Of a DNA stretch of 64,000 bases, positions 9,117-17,108 are shown one piece after another (the first letter of the stretch is position 1; each line of letters starts with the position of its first letter). The position numbers and the translations under genes were made by a program. The notes below the pieces were generated by a model. The model had not been told where the DNA came from and made no database searches. It saw only the letters and a list, made by a program, of their open reading frames with translations. This stretch comes from Paenibacillus glacialis (lineage in GTDB: Bacteria; Bacillota; Bacilli; Paenibacillales; Paenibacillaceae): assembly GCF_001637205.1 (NCBI RefSeq), contig NZ_LVJH01000043.1, positions 1 through 64,000 on the forward strand, read 5' to 3'.

Positions 9117-10451
9117 TCATAAAGCTCTGATTCTCCATTCTTCCTCGTTCACGTTGATCGAAATAGGATCATGTCCTGTTGCACTTAGAATTTCACGAAG
9201 TGGGACCCAGAGCGTATTCCCTTTCATCTGGACAGGCACGTTCTTTGTCTGTGAAGCTGTTTCTTTCTTATTGCTGGTCCAATCTCCTGTAGCTACACTA
9301 ATCTGAAGGGAGTTTAATCCCATATCTATAACAGCTAGCTTATTCTTGACATCCCACTTCACACTGACGTCCATTTTATCCATCATTGTCCGTAGAGGAA
9401 CCATTATCCTTCCTTCGAAGATACGATATTCACCATGTTTAAAGTCTGTCTCCAGCCTACCTATTTCCATTACTAATCGTTTACCATGAGTGAAAAGCGC
9501 AGCATTAGGAAGCACATTTGTAGCAATCCATTCTTCATTAGGTTGCGGGCGTTGTAGGGCTCTCGCACTCTTAGTCACTTTGAACTGGAAGGATTCAAGC
9601 TTAGGTAGCTCCGGAGTTAGAACATCGAATTTGTACCCTTTATCTTTATAATAAGAAATAATCTCGGGAAGTGCCTTTACAGTCTCTTCATGTCCATTGC
9701 CATCATGCATTAGCACTACAACCTGATCGTTATTGATATTCGTAGTCGCATCTTTGATAATATCTCTTGCCGGCACACCTCGACGCTTGGAGTCACCACT
9801 ATCTACATTCCAATCGACAACCTGATACCCACCTTCTTTCAATAAAGTGAAATAAGTATCGTCAAAATGTCCTGCTGTTCCTCCCGGAGCCCTTACTAAG
9901 GAAGTATGTAAGCCCGTAACGGAACGAATCGTTTCCTCAGTCTGTTTGATCTGACTCCAGAATGGGGAGAATCCTTTATATAGTTCTTCATAATTATGAT
10001 TATACGAGTGATTACCTAGAGCATGTCCCTCTTCCACAGCTCTAGTCACTAATTCAGGAAAACGTTTTACTTGCTCACCTAATACGAAGAAGGTAGCATG
10101 TATATTGAACCCTTTTAATATATCGAGGACTTCGTCTGTCAGTTTACTTGGTCCATCGTCAAAAGTAAGATACACTGTCTTCTGTGGGAGTAAGGTTTCA
10201 GCTTGAGATTTTGTTGAAGACAATAACTCTAATGTAGGTGAACTCGTCGCTTGATAGTTTAGAAGATTCATATCTCGCATAGGTGTAGATACGCCCTTTG
10301 AGATTGTCGATATCGATTGGGTAGACTTAATATCAAATAGTTGGTTAACATTGTGCTTTCCCTGTTCAGGGAACATCAATACAGCAAGTAACAACATCAT
10401 AAGTACGAGTACAAATTTTTGTGTATTGATGATAAAAAATGATTTAATCAT
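9117..10451 (-). CDS. Polysaccharide deacetylase with C-terminal copper-amine-oxidase-N-like domain
   Basis: 444 residues from the ATG at 10451, which has GGTGGAGG eight bases upstream; the longer frame begins at a GTG inside that site. A hydrophobic N-terminal segment (about residues 12-30) suggests export or membrane anchoring. The NodB-type domain shows 'YLTFDDGPS', 'NHSYNHN' and 'LVRAPGG', the metal-binding and catalytic motifs of carbohydrate esterase family 4. Residues from about 330 look like the copper amine oxidase N-terminal-like stalk domain common on Paenibacillus exported proteins ('RIMVPLRTMMDKM', 'LWVPLREIL'). Likely deacetylates N-acetylglucosamine in peptidoglycan or another wall polymer. 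Confidence 0.92.
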   Translation of the reverse strand: MIKSFFIINTQKFVLVLMMLLLAVLMFPEQGKHNVNQLFDIKSTQSISTISKGVSTPMRDMNLLNYQATSSPTLELLSSTKSQAETLLPQKTVYLTFDDGPSKLTDEVLDILKGFNIHATFFVLGEQVKRFPELVTRAVEEGHALGNHSYNHNYEELYKGFSPFWSQIKQTEETIRSVTGLHTSLVRAPGGTAGHFDDTYFTLLKEGGYQVVDWNVDSGDSKRRGVPARDIIKDATTNINNDQVVVLMHDGNGHEETVKALPEIISYYKDKGYKFDVLTPELPKLESFQFKVTKSARALQRPQPNEEWIATNVLPNAALFTHGKRLVMEIGRLETDFKHGEYRIFEGRIMVPLRTMMDKMDVSVKWDVKNKLAVIDMGLNSLQISVATGDWTSNKKETASQTKNVPVQMKGNTLWVPLREILSATGHDPISINVNEEEWRIRAL

Positions 10452-10573
10452 AAAATTTACCTCCACCGTTTCTATGAATTCAACTTTTCTGATAGATTAT
10501 ATGGTGGGGGTTACGAAAAAAGACTAGAGTTTGAATTGTTTTTTACGATAGCTATATCTGGAGAGTGATCAAA

Positions 10574-11218
10574 ATGGAAGTACTACGTTGGATTCAACTT
10601 CTATTCGAGGAATACGGTTATTTAGTATTGTTTGTAGGTCTGTTATTGGAGTTCATTGCTCTCCCCTTTCCTGGAGAAACCACAATGGCCTATGCTGGTT
10701 ATCTTTCTTATTTAGGTTCACTACATTTCGGATGGCTTATCATTATGGGCTTTCTCGGTACAACGATTGGTATGACGATTACTTATTTCATTGGGCTCAA
10801 GGCTGGTCTCCCCTTCGTGAATCGATTTGGCAAATGGATATTTCTATCTCCACGCAAACTTACCAAAACACGTAAATGGTTCGGTAAGTATGGACAAAAT
10901 CTTATTTTCATTGGCTACTTTATTCCGGGTGTTCGACATTTCACGGGTTACTTCTCTGGTATAAACGCTCTCCCCTTTCGTAGGTTTGCCTTGTATGCCT
11001 ATAGCGGGGCGCTGTTCTGGGTTATTCTCTTTATCAGTCTCGGCAAAATATTCGGCCCACAATGGCAAGTTGTATTCCACTTGGCAGAAATGTATTCTCT
11101 ATGGATCGTTGCGGGAATCACTATTATCGCACTTATATTCATAGCCTATCGTTTCCGTAAAAGAGTGTTGTCTATGTTTACTAAATCAAGCAAGAAAAAA
11201 GTTAAACGATCATCATGA
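10574..11218 (+). CDS. DedA family membrane protein
   Basis: 214 residues from the ATG at 10574 (GGAGAG upstream; a GTG three codons earlier overlaps that site). Four to five membrane helices with the DedA/SNARE-associated signature 'FPGETTMAYAGYLSY' near the N-terminus and 'FIGYFIPGVRHFTGYFSG' in the middle. DedA proteins include undecaprenyl-phosphate and phospholipid flippases that depend on the membrane potential. A lysine/arginine-rich tail follows the last helix. Monocistronic, followed by a terminator-like hairpin. Confidence 0.92.
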   Translation: MEVLRWIQLLFEEYGYLVLFVGLLLEFIALPFPGETTMAYAGYLSYLGSLHFGWLIIMGFLGTTIGMTITYFIGLKAGLPFVNRFGKWIFLSPRKLTKTRKWFGKYGQNLIFIGYFIPGVRHFTGYFSGINALPFRRFALYAYSGALFWVILFISLGKIFGPQWQVVFHLAEMYSLWIVAGITIIALIFIAYRFRKRVLSMFTKSSKKKVKRSS

Positions 11219-11232
11219 AATTTACATATCCT

Positions 11233-11284
11233 AAAGAGGGCGTCCCAAAAGTCATTGATGAAATGGCTAGGGGCACCCTCTTTC
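11233..11284 (+). terminator. Probable terminator of the dedA-like gene
   Basis: Stem AAAGAGGG/CCCTCTTT with a long inner loop, followed by TTTCTG. It begins 14 bases after the stop codon. The T tract is short. Confidence 0.6.
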
Positions 11285-11302
11285 TGTAGGAGCAAAATAG
11301 AT

Positions 11303-11475
11303 GGTGTGAGCGGACGCTCCGAGAACGGACCGTTCCTTCAATCGCTGAGGTCTCCAAATTTCTGGATTGAAACCGCGCGGTGGTTGAAATTCGAAAGACC
11401 AAGCATCTGCCTTCGAAGTAGCTTTCCTACGGAAAGCTTATAGGCGACCGCTTACGCTTTTTCGAAATCGTTCCG
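11303..11475. repeat. Structured GC-richer intergenic element
   Basis: Rich in inverted repeats and higher in GC than the flanks: GAGCGGACGCTC, GAACGGACCGTTC, a long-range GGTCT...AGACC pairing enclosing GAAATT/AATTTC, ACCGCGCGGT, and a perfect 8-3-8 hairpin AGCTTTCC-TAC-GGAAAGCT (11420-11438). There is no convincing coding frame. From memory of the genus it resembles dispersed palindromic repeats of Paenibacillus, but only one full copy is in this window. Bases 11476-11699 show nothing further. Confidence 0.5.
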
Positions 11476-11699
11476 TCCTTTGCACTACTTTAAGCAAAAA
11501 TTATCAACTCTTCTCACCCACTACACAACAACACAAAGAAATCACTCTTTTTCTCTGCAAGATCTATTATTTTCTGTAGATACTGATTATGGAAATATCC
11601 ATAAAGTATCATCGGGTGATAATTTTAATTAAATCGAGGGCGTATCTTTCAACCCTCTTCATACGTTATATAACCATAGGCCTTGAAGGAGTGATTAAC

Positions 11700-12389
11700 A
11701 TGTTAATCCACACAAAAACGGAAACACAAACTGAACTAAAGAAACAATGTGAAGATCTATATTCAATATTGCAACAACACTGTCTCTCTATCACCAATAA
11801 TCGTTGGGACGCCGACGATTTAACACAGGAGACATTCGCTAAGACCTTATCCTACTATGCGTCTAAAAGCGAACCGAATATCACCATGCCCTTACTTCGT
11901 ACCATTGCGCGTAATTCTTGGATTGACGAAGTGCGCAAAAAGTCTAAGTTACAGCTTGGTCCCGTGGATGAATGTGGTCATGAAGACAAGAAATCAGAGG
12001 ATCTTCAAGAAGCGTTGGATCAGCTAATTGAGAAATTAACGCCCAAGCAGCTGTTAGCGTTCGTTATGAAGGAAGCTTTCCTATATTCATTGTCTGAGAT
12101 CGCAAATACATTACAGATCAAGGAAACAGCAGTTAAAGCACTCTTGTATCGTGCTCGCCAGAAATCCCAAGACCATACCGGAGACTTTAGTCATCACTGG
12201 CTCAATATTCCCCAGGATTGGTTTAAAAGTCGGCTACTTCAAGCGGTTAAATATGAGAACCCCGCATTTCTCGAAGAGCTCATTATTGCAATTGGTAAAA
12301 CAACTTCACAAAAACATGTTCACAAAGAATCCCGTTTACCAGTCTGCATGATGCTTCAAACCTTACCGAAAATCAATATGGCTGCATAA
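11700..12389 (+). CDS. ECF-like RNA polymerase sigma factor
   Basis: 229 residues from the ATG at 11700, which has AAGGAGTG upstream; the frame is open 37 codons further but without a site. Region 2 contains 'WDADDLTQETFAKTL' and 'IARNSWIDEVRKK'; region 4 contains 'LTPKQLLAFVMKEAFLYSLSEIANTLQIKETAVKALLYRAR', the HTH that reads the -35 element (residues about 120-160). About 60 residues follow region 4, which is longer than in simple ECF factors. No anti-sigma gene is adjacent; instead a clpP paralogue follows after 118 bp of hairpins, in the same orientation. Confidence 0.85.
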   Translation: MLIHTKTETQTELKKQCEDLYSILQQHCLSITNNRWDADDLTQETFAKTLSYYASKSEPNITMPLLRTIARNSWIDEVRKKSKLQLGPVDECGHEDKKSEDLQEALDQLIEKLTPKQLLAFVMKEAFLYSLSEIANTLQIKETAVKALLYRARQKSQDHTGDFSHHWLNIPQDWFKSRLLQAVKYENPAFLEELIIAIGKTTSQKHVHKESRLPVCMMLQTLPKINMAA

Positions 12390-12490
12390 ATTTTTGTTTC
12401 GTAAAAAATTAAGCTTATGCTTTCGAAGTTAGTTTTTCTTCGAAAAACTTTAATACCAATGCTTACGAAGTATTTTTGCTACGCAAAAAT
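12389..12490 (+). repeat. Array of short hairpin modules before clpP
   Basis: Contains two perfect 8-3-8 hairpins, AGTTTTTC-TTC-GAAAAACT (12431-12449) and ATTTTTGC-TAC-GCAAAAAT (12472-12490), each preceded by a CGAAGT-type box, plus an imperfect one at about 12390-12410. The last hairpin ends a few bases before the clpP ribosome binding site. The same module architecture occurs once at 11411-11438, upstream of the sigma gene. Confidence 0.7.
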
Positions 12491-12507
12491 TTTAGGAGGA
12501 TCCAAAA

Positions 12508-13092
12508 ATGAGTATTATACCTTATGTTGTTGAACAAACCTCTCAAGGAGAGAGGTCTTATGATATTTATTCCCGTTTGCTGAAAGATCGCATCGTATTT
12601 CTAGGATCGGAGATTAACGATGCTACGGCTAACAACATAGTCGCACAGCTTCTTTTTCTAGCAGCAGATGATCCGGACAAAGATATTTCTCTGTATATTA
12701 ATAGCCCTGGAGGATCTGTTACTGCTGCTTTTGCAGTGTATGATACGATGCAATTTATCAAACCGAATGTCAGAACCATTTGCACAGGGCTTGCTGCTTC
12801 AGCCGCTTCACTACTACTGTTGGCTGGTCATAAAGGTAAACGTCTTGCACTACAACACAGTGAAATTATGATTCATCAACCTTTGGGTGGAGCACAAGGC
12901 CAAGCGACAGACATTGAAATATCCGCACGTCGTATTCTGAAAATAAAGGACCAACTAAATCGTTTATTTGCTGAAAAAACCGGTCAGTCCTTAGAGAAGG
13001 TCACCATGGACATGGAAAGAGACTACTTCTTATCAGCTGAAGAAGCCAAGTCCTATGGGATTGTGGATGAAGTCGTGTGTTCACCCCTGTAA
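12508..13092 (+). CDS. clpP: ATP-dependent Clp protease proteolytic subunit (paralogue)
   Basis: 194 residues, standard ClpP length. The catalytic triad is intact: Ser98 in 'GLAASAASLL', His123 in 'MIHQPLGG' and Asp172 in 'ERDYFL'. ClpP forms a tetradecameric barrel fed by Clp ATPases. The segment after the catalytic Ser (AAS) differs from the MGA usual in the main Firmicutes ClpP, and the N-terminus also differs, so this may be a second, divergent ClpP. No CtsR-like operator was found upstream. AGGAGG precedes the ATG. Its only neighbour on the strand is the sigma factor gene. Confidence 0.95.
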   Translation: MSIIPYVVEQTSQGERSYDIYSRLLKDRIVFLGSEINDATANNIVAQLLFLAADDPDKDISLYINSPGGSVTAAFAVYDTMQFIKPNVRTICTGLAASAASLLLLAGHKGKRLALQHSEIMIHQPLGGAQGQATDIEISARRILKIKDQLNRLFAEKTGQSLEKVTMDMERDYFLSAEEAKSYGIVDEVVCSPL

Positions 13093-13106
13093 TGTAAATG
13101 ATCAAC

Positions 13107-13145
13107 AATCCAACTTCTTATATTTCTAAGATGTTGGATTTTTTT
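13107..13145 (+). terminator. Terminator of clpP
   Basis: Stem AATCCAAC/GTTGGATT followed by a run of seven Ts, starting 15 bases after the stop codon. Confidence 0.9.
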
Positions 13146-13147
13146 CG

Positions 13148-13207
13148 CAAAAAAACCCGAAAGATAGGCACCTTTTCAAAAAAATAAAAGTGTTCATCTT
13201 TCGGGTT
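13148..13207 (-). terminator. Terminator of the DHA2 efflux gene
   Basis: Minus strand: AACCCGAAAGAT/ATCTTTCGGGTT stem with a long A/T-rich loop and TTTTTTT after it. It faces the clpP terminator between convergent genes. Confidence 0.85.
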
Positions 13208-13246
13208 CCTATTCATTTAGCTATTTCTGGCTTCACTCTTCACCAT

Positions 13247-14740
13247 TTAGTGAGCTTGCTTAAGCTCACCCTTCATTTGTTTCACTTCATCCGGTGAAAC
13301 TTCTAATGCTGGTTTCGTTTTTTTGATGAAAAACGCTAATACTAGAGCAACAACTGCTAAAGCTGTAGCAATGACAAATGCTTGATTAATACCATGAATG
13401 GTGGACTCTGCAACGATATGAGCCATCGCTTCTTTATCTGTTGGAGAAACACCACCCGCGACAGCTAATTCTGCTGCACGGCTCTTTGTTTGTGTTGTCA
13501 TCACAGTAACAAGAACCGCCGTTCCAATCGATCCAGCAATGGTACGAAGGGTATTCGACATCGCTGTACCATGAGCATTCATACTTTGTGGTAATTGGTT
13601 AAGCCCTGCCGTCTGTATAGGCATCATCATCAAGGACATACCAAACATACGTACTGTATAGATAAGGATCATATGAGTATACGTCGTTGCATCCGATAAA
13701 CGGGTAAACTCAAAAGTTGTAATAACGGTAATTAGCAAACCAATCACCGATAACCATCTCGCTCCTACCTTATCGAATATTCTTCCGGTAATCGGAGACA
13801 TAATCCCCATGACAATCGCACCTGGAAGCATCATCAACCCTGATTCCATTGGTGTAAACTGTCTGATATTTTGAAGGAAGATCGGAAGTAATATCATCCC
13901 TGCAAACATGGAAATCGTAATCAGCACATTAATAATTGTTGTCAAAGTGAACATATTATATTTAAAGATTCTGAACTCAAGCATCGGACTTCTCGAAGTC
14001 ATTTGGCGCCATACGAAAATGATCAATGATAGTGTACCCAACACTAGGCAAGAAAGAACCGTTGCACTTCCCCAACCGTCTGTACCCGCATCACTAAATC
14101 CGTATAGAAGTCCACCAAATCCAACGGTAGATAACACAACAGATAACATATCAAATGCAGGTTTCGTTACTTTTGTAACATTCTTCAAGAAGAATACACC
14201 GATTAAAGTAGAGATGGCAGAGAACGGAAGAATAATATAGAAAAGGACGCGCCAATCATAATTCTCTACAACCCAACCTGAAAGCGTCGGTCCAATCGCT
14301 GGAGCTAAAATCATAGCCATTCCCATCAAACCCATGGCTGCGCCACGCTTCTCAATCGGGAAGATATTCAAGAACACGACTGTCATCAAAGGCATAATAA
14401 TACCTGCGCCAGCTGCTTGAACTACTCTACCTACCATTAAGATTCCAAAGTTAGGTGACAATCCACAAATTAATGTTCCTATCGTAAATAAACCCATCGC
14501 TGAAATAAATAACTGTCTCGTTGTAAATCGAGATATAAGATACGCGGTGATCGGAATCAGAACACCGTTCACCAACATGTATCCTGTCGTTAACCATTGT
14601 CCTATAGAAGGATCAATCTTCAAATCACCCATGATGCTCGGTAAAGCAACATTCAATAACGTTTGATTTAGAAACGCTACAAATGCCCCGATCATGAGTG
14701 CAGCTATAATAGGACCTCTTTTTATATGATCTAAATTCAT
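13247..14740 (-). CDS. MFS multidrug efflux transporter, DHA2 (14-TMS) family
   Basis: 497 residues with fourteen predicted membrane helices. It has the EmrB/LmrB-type signatures 'FLNQTLLNVALPSIMGDL' in TMS1 and 'GRVVQAAGAGIIMPL' (motif C region) near TMS4, plus 'LAPAIGPTLSGWVVEN' in TMS5. It should export drugs by proton antiport. Only three bases separate it from the MarR-family gene upstream, so the two form a regulator-pump operon, the common arrangement for substrate-induced efflux. Substrate cannot be inferred. Confidence 0.92.
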   Translation of the reverse strand: MNLDHIKRGPIIAALMIGAFVAFLNQTLLNVALPSIMGDLKIDPSIGQWLTTGYMLVNGVLIPITAYLISRFTTRQLFISAMGLFTIGTLICGLSPNFGILMVGRVVQAAGAGIIMPLMTVVFLNIFPIEKRGAAMGLMGMAMILAPAIGPTLSGWVVENYDWRVLFYIILPFSAISTLIGVFFLKNVTKVTKPAFDMLSVVLSTVGFGGLLYGFSDAGTDGWGSATVLSCLVLGTLSLIIFVWRQMTSRSPMLEFRIFKYNMFTLTTIINVLITISMFAGMILLPIFLQNIRQFTPMESGLMMLPGAIVMGIMSPITGRIFDKVGARWLSVIGLLITVITTFEFTRLSDATTYTHMILIYTVRMFGMSLMMMPIQTAGLNQLPQSMNAHGTAMSNTLRTIAGSIGTAVLVTVMTTQTKSRAAELAVAGGVSPTDKEAMAHIVAESTIHGINQAFVIATALAVVALVLAFFIKKTKPALEVSPDEVKQMKGELKQAH

Positions 14741-14743
14741 AAT

Positions 14744-15247
14744 TTACGATATCTCTCCTTGTTGTTGTAGTATCTCATTCACCTGCTGCTGAATCCGCAA
14801 TAAATCTTGTCTATCCTTATCAGATAACTGATTCAGAGGAGACAACGACTGCATATACGCTCGTTCCATTCGATCTTGTAATGCATCTCCTTCATCTGTT
14901 ATTCGAAGTGTGACTGATCTCCGATCACTCTCTAGCCGCTTACGAATCACTAAACCTGACTTCACCAAACGATCTACTACTCCGCTTGTCGTACTATTCC
15001 CAAGAAGGATTAAATCAGCCAGTTCGGATAACCTAATATCAGGATGATTATGAAGTGTTCGTAATACATGATATTGCATAAATGTGGTACCCAAAGCATC
15101 TGCATTCTTCCGTAACAAATTAAAAAGCGAATATTTCACTTGATTAAAGGATTGCAACAATTCCCGAATCTGTTCCTTAGAATCAATATCTATATCTTCA
15201 ACGCTTTTCTCCGTATGATGATCCATATTAGTTCGCATACGAATCAT
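14744..15247 (-). CDS. MarR family transcriptional regulator
   Basis: 167 residues with a winged helix-turn-helix: 'IRLSELADLILLGNSTTSGVVDRLVKSGLV' (recognition helix about residues 85-105) followed by the wing 'RKRLESDRRSVTLRITDEG', diagnostic of MarR proteins. It probably represses its own operon with the downstream DHA2 pump and releases on ligand binding. The promoter region at 15250-15300 is AT-rich with TTGACATGATAATAT, but I could not define a clean operator. Confidence 0.92.
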   Translation of the reverse strand: MIRMRTNMDHHTEKSVEDIDIDSKEQIRELLQSFNQVKYSLFNLLRKNADALGTTFMQYHVLRTLHNHPDIRLSELADLILLGNSTTSGVVDRLVKSGLVIRKRLESDRRSVTLRITDEGDALQDRMERAYMQSLSPLNQLSDKDRQDLLRIQQQVNEILQQQGEIS

Positions 15248-15402
15248 TGTAATCCTTACTATATTATCATGTCAATATAAACATAAGATATAATTTACAT
15301 ATGCTATTTTCAAAACGTTTTCATAAATGGACGTCATAAAGCAGCACATCAACTGACCCTTATAGGCATGTCAGTCGATATACCATCATACATTTGTATA
15401 AG

Positions 15403-15876
15403 TTATTGTCCTGCTAATTGTAACGTCGTCAACACATCTTCTGCGTGTCCAGCAACTTTAATTTTACGCCATTCTTTCACTAGTACTCCCGCTTCATCAA
15501 TAAGAAACGTAGATCTTACAATACCTAAGTATTCTCTTCCATACATTTTTTTAAGCTGCCACACACCGTACATTTCACTTACCAGGTGATCAGCATCTGA
15601 TAAAAGAAGAAACGGAAGATCATTACGCTCAATAAATTTACCGTGCGATTTCACCTCATCTGGACTAATCCCGAGAATAACTGCACCTAGATTCTCAATA
15701 TCTGAATTAGCATCTCGGAAATTACAAGCTTCCGTTGTACAGCCTGGGGTCATATTCTTTGGATAGAAATACAGTACAACCTTACGACCAAGATAATCAC
15801 TTAGTGATACCATTTCTCCATTTGAAGCCATAAGTGTGAATGCTGGCGCACTCTGACCTATTTGTGATGATTCCAT
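15403..15876 (-). CDS. bcp: Thiol peroxidase, Bcp/PrxQ family
   Basis: 157 residues from the ATG at 15876 (AAAGGAG upstream; a TTG two codons earlier is less well spaced). Reduces hydroperoxides using thioredoxin. The peroxidatic Cys46 lies in 'TPGCTTEACNF', with the resolving Cys51 five residues later, as in BCP of the PrxQ group. The thioredoxin fold is complete. A bcp-like gene close to a hemL/gsaB gene is also seen in B. subtilis (ygaF/gsaB). Confidence 0.93.
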   Translation of the reverse strand: MESSQIGQSAPAFTLMASNGEMVSLSDYLGRKVVLYFYPKNMTPGCTTEACNFRDANSDIENLGAVILGISPDEVKSHGKFIERNDLPFLLLSDADHLVSEMYGVWQLKKMYGREYLGIVRSTFLIDEAGVLVKEWRKIKVAGHAEDVLTTLQLAGQ

Positions 15877-16017
15877 GATCAATCTTCTCCTTTATATGTC
15901 AATATTCTACTTATTAAATTGATTGTATCTGCAAAAAAAATTATAATGTAATGTATCCTCATCCTTCAATGTCGAAAAATGTACCTATTTCCGGAGTTGT
16001 GAAAGGAAGAAGCTTGA

Positions 16018-17010
16018 ATGACGAGAAAGACGAAAAGAACCATCTGGTGGGTTCTTGCTGTACTCATACTTGCAGTGATTGGTTACGCAGTATATTATTT
16101 CACATCTATTTATAATGGTCTAGAAGGATTGCACAAAGAAGGTGACGCATCTCCATTCAGTCATTTAGAACAGGTTGAAGCAGCCGTACCTGAACCTCCC
16201 AAATGGGAAGGAACTGAGCTAGTCAGTATTGTCATCATGGGTGTAGATGGTCGTGGTTTAACCAAAGGGGAGATTCCTCGCTCTGACAGTATGATGGTAG
16301 TAACATTAGATCCCATTCAGAAGAAAATTCATCTTTTCTCCATTCTAAGAGATACTTATGTCAGCATTCCTGAATTCAGGAAGGACCGTATCAATTCAGC
16401 TATCACACATGGACCTAATACAGCTATGAAAGCTATTGGCGATCTTCTGGGAATCCCCGTTCAATATTATGTATACACAGACTTTCAAGGATTCATTAAA
16501 CTTGTAGACGCCTTGGGTGGTGTTGATTTCTATGTTGAAAAAGACATGAAGTATAGCAGTAAAGCAGACAAGCACGAATATGATATTGATCTTAAAAAGG
16601 GACAACAACATCTCGATGGCGATAAGGCATTACAATATGTTCGATTTCGACATGATGCTCTATCTGACTTCACTCGAACCGAGAGGCAAAGAGCCTTTCT
16701 AAAAACAGTTGCAGATAAAATGAAGTCTACAACCAGTATTATGAAGCTTCCTTCCATCTTAGAAAGCGTTAGTGAGTTTGTTGATACTAATCTCACTACA
16801 AATGATATGTGGAAACTCGCTAATATCGGGTATCAAAGTACGATGGCAGGTAGTGAGCAGGTTCCTCCAATGAGTCTTCTCGGAGAGGAAAACGTCGGTG
16901 GAGCATCCGTTATCACAGTGAAGGACTTAGATAAATTACACGAGTATGTGCAGAATGTATTTAAGACACCTACAGTTGACCAAGGAAACGTCGGTCCAGC
17001 GAAAGAGTAA
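16018..17010 (+). CDS. LytR-CpsA-Psr (LCP) family wall polymer ligase
   Basis: 330 residues. One N-terminal membrane helix (about residues 10-30) anchors an extracytoplasmic LCP domain: 'IVIMGVDGRG', 'RSDSMMVVTLDP', 'FSILRDTYV', 'DRINSAITHGP', 'LGGVDFYV', 'LDGDKALQYVRFRHD' and 'DFTRTERQR' carry the conserved Asp and Arg residues that bind the polyprenyl pyrophosphate headgroup. LCP enzymes transfer anionic polymers such as teichoic acid to peptidoglycan. AAGGAAGAAG precedes the ATG. The gene stands alone upstream of hemL. Confidence 0.93.
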   Translation: MTRKTKRTIWWVLAVLILAVIGYAVYYFTSIYNGLEGLHKEGDASPFSHLEQVEAAVPEPPKWEGTELVSIVIMGVDGRGLTKGEIPRSDSMMVVTLDPIQKKIHLFSILRDTYVSIPEFRKDRINSAITHGPNTAMKAIGDLLGIPVQYYVYTDFQGFIKLVDALGGVDFYVEKDMKYSSKADKHEYDIDLKKGQQHLDGDKALQYVRFRHDALSDFTRTERQRAFLKTVADKMKSTTSIMKLPSILESVSEFVDTNLTTNDMWKLANIGYQSTMAGSEQVPPMSLLGEENVGGASVITVKDLDKLHEYVQNVFKTPTVDQGNVGPAKE

Positions 17011-17108
17011 TAATGCGTATCATCTTACTTGTAGGCGGCGGTAGTGGTCAATTCATACTTGTGTACTCCTGCTCCCTACGAAATAGCGAAAGGAAGTTTA
17101 AACAGATC

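Noticed and set aside
11365..11380. AACCGCGCGGTGG, recalling the T-box GGTGG..ACCGCG motif
   Set aside because: Order and context are wrong: no specifier stem or terminator/antiterminator, and no aminoacyl or amino acid gene follows.
17013..17108. N-terminal extension of hemL by 32 codons
   Set aside because: The extension has no similarity to the family and its start lies only three bases after the LCP stop without a ribosome site; the ATG at 17109 gives the standard length.
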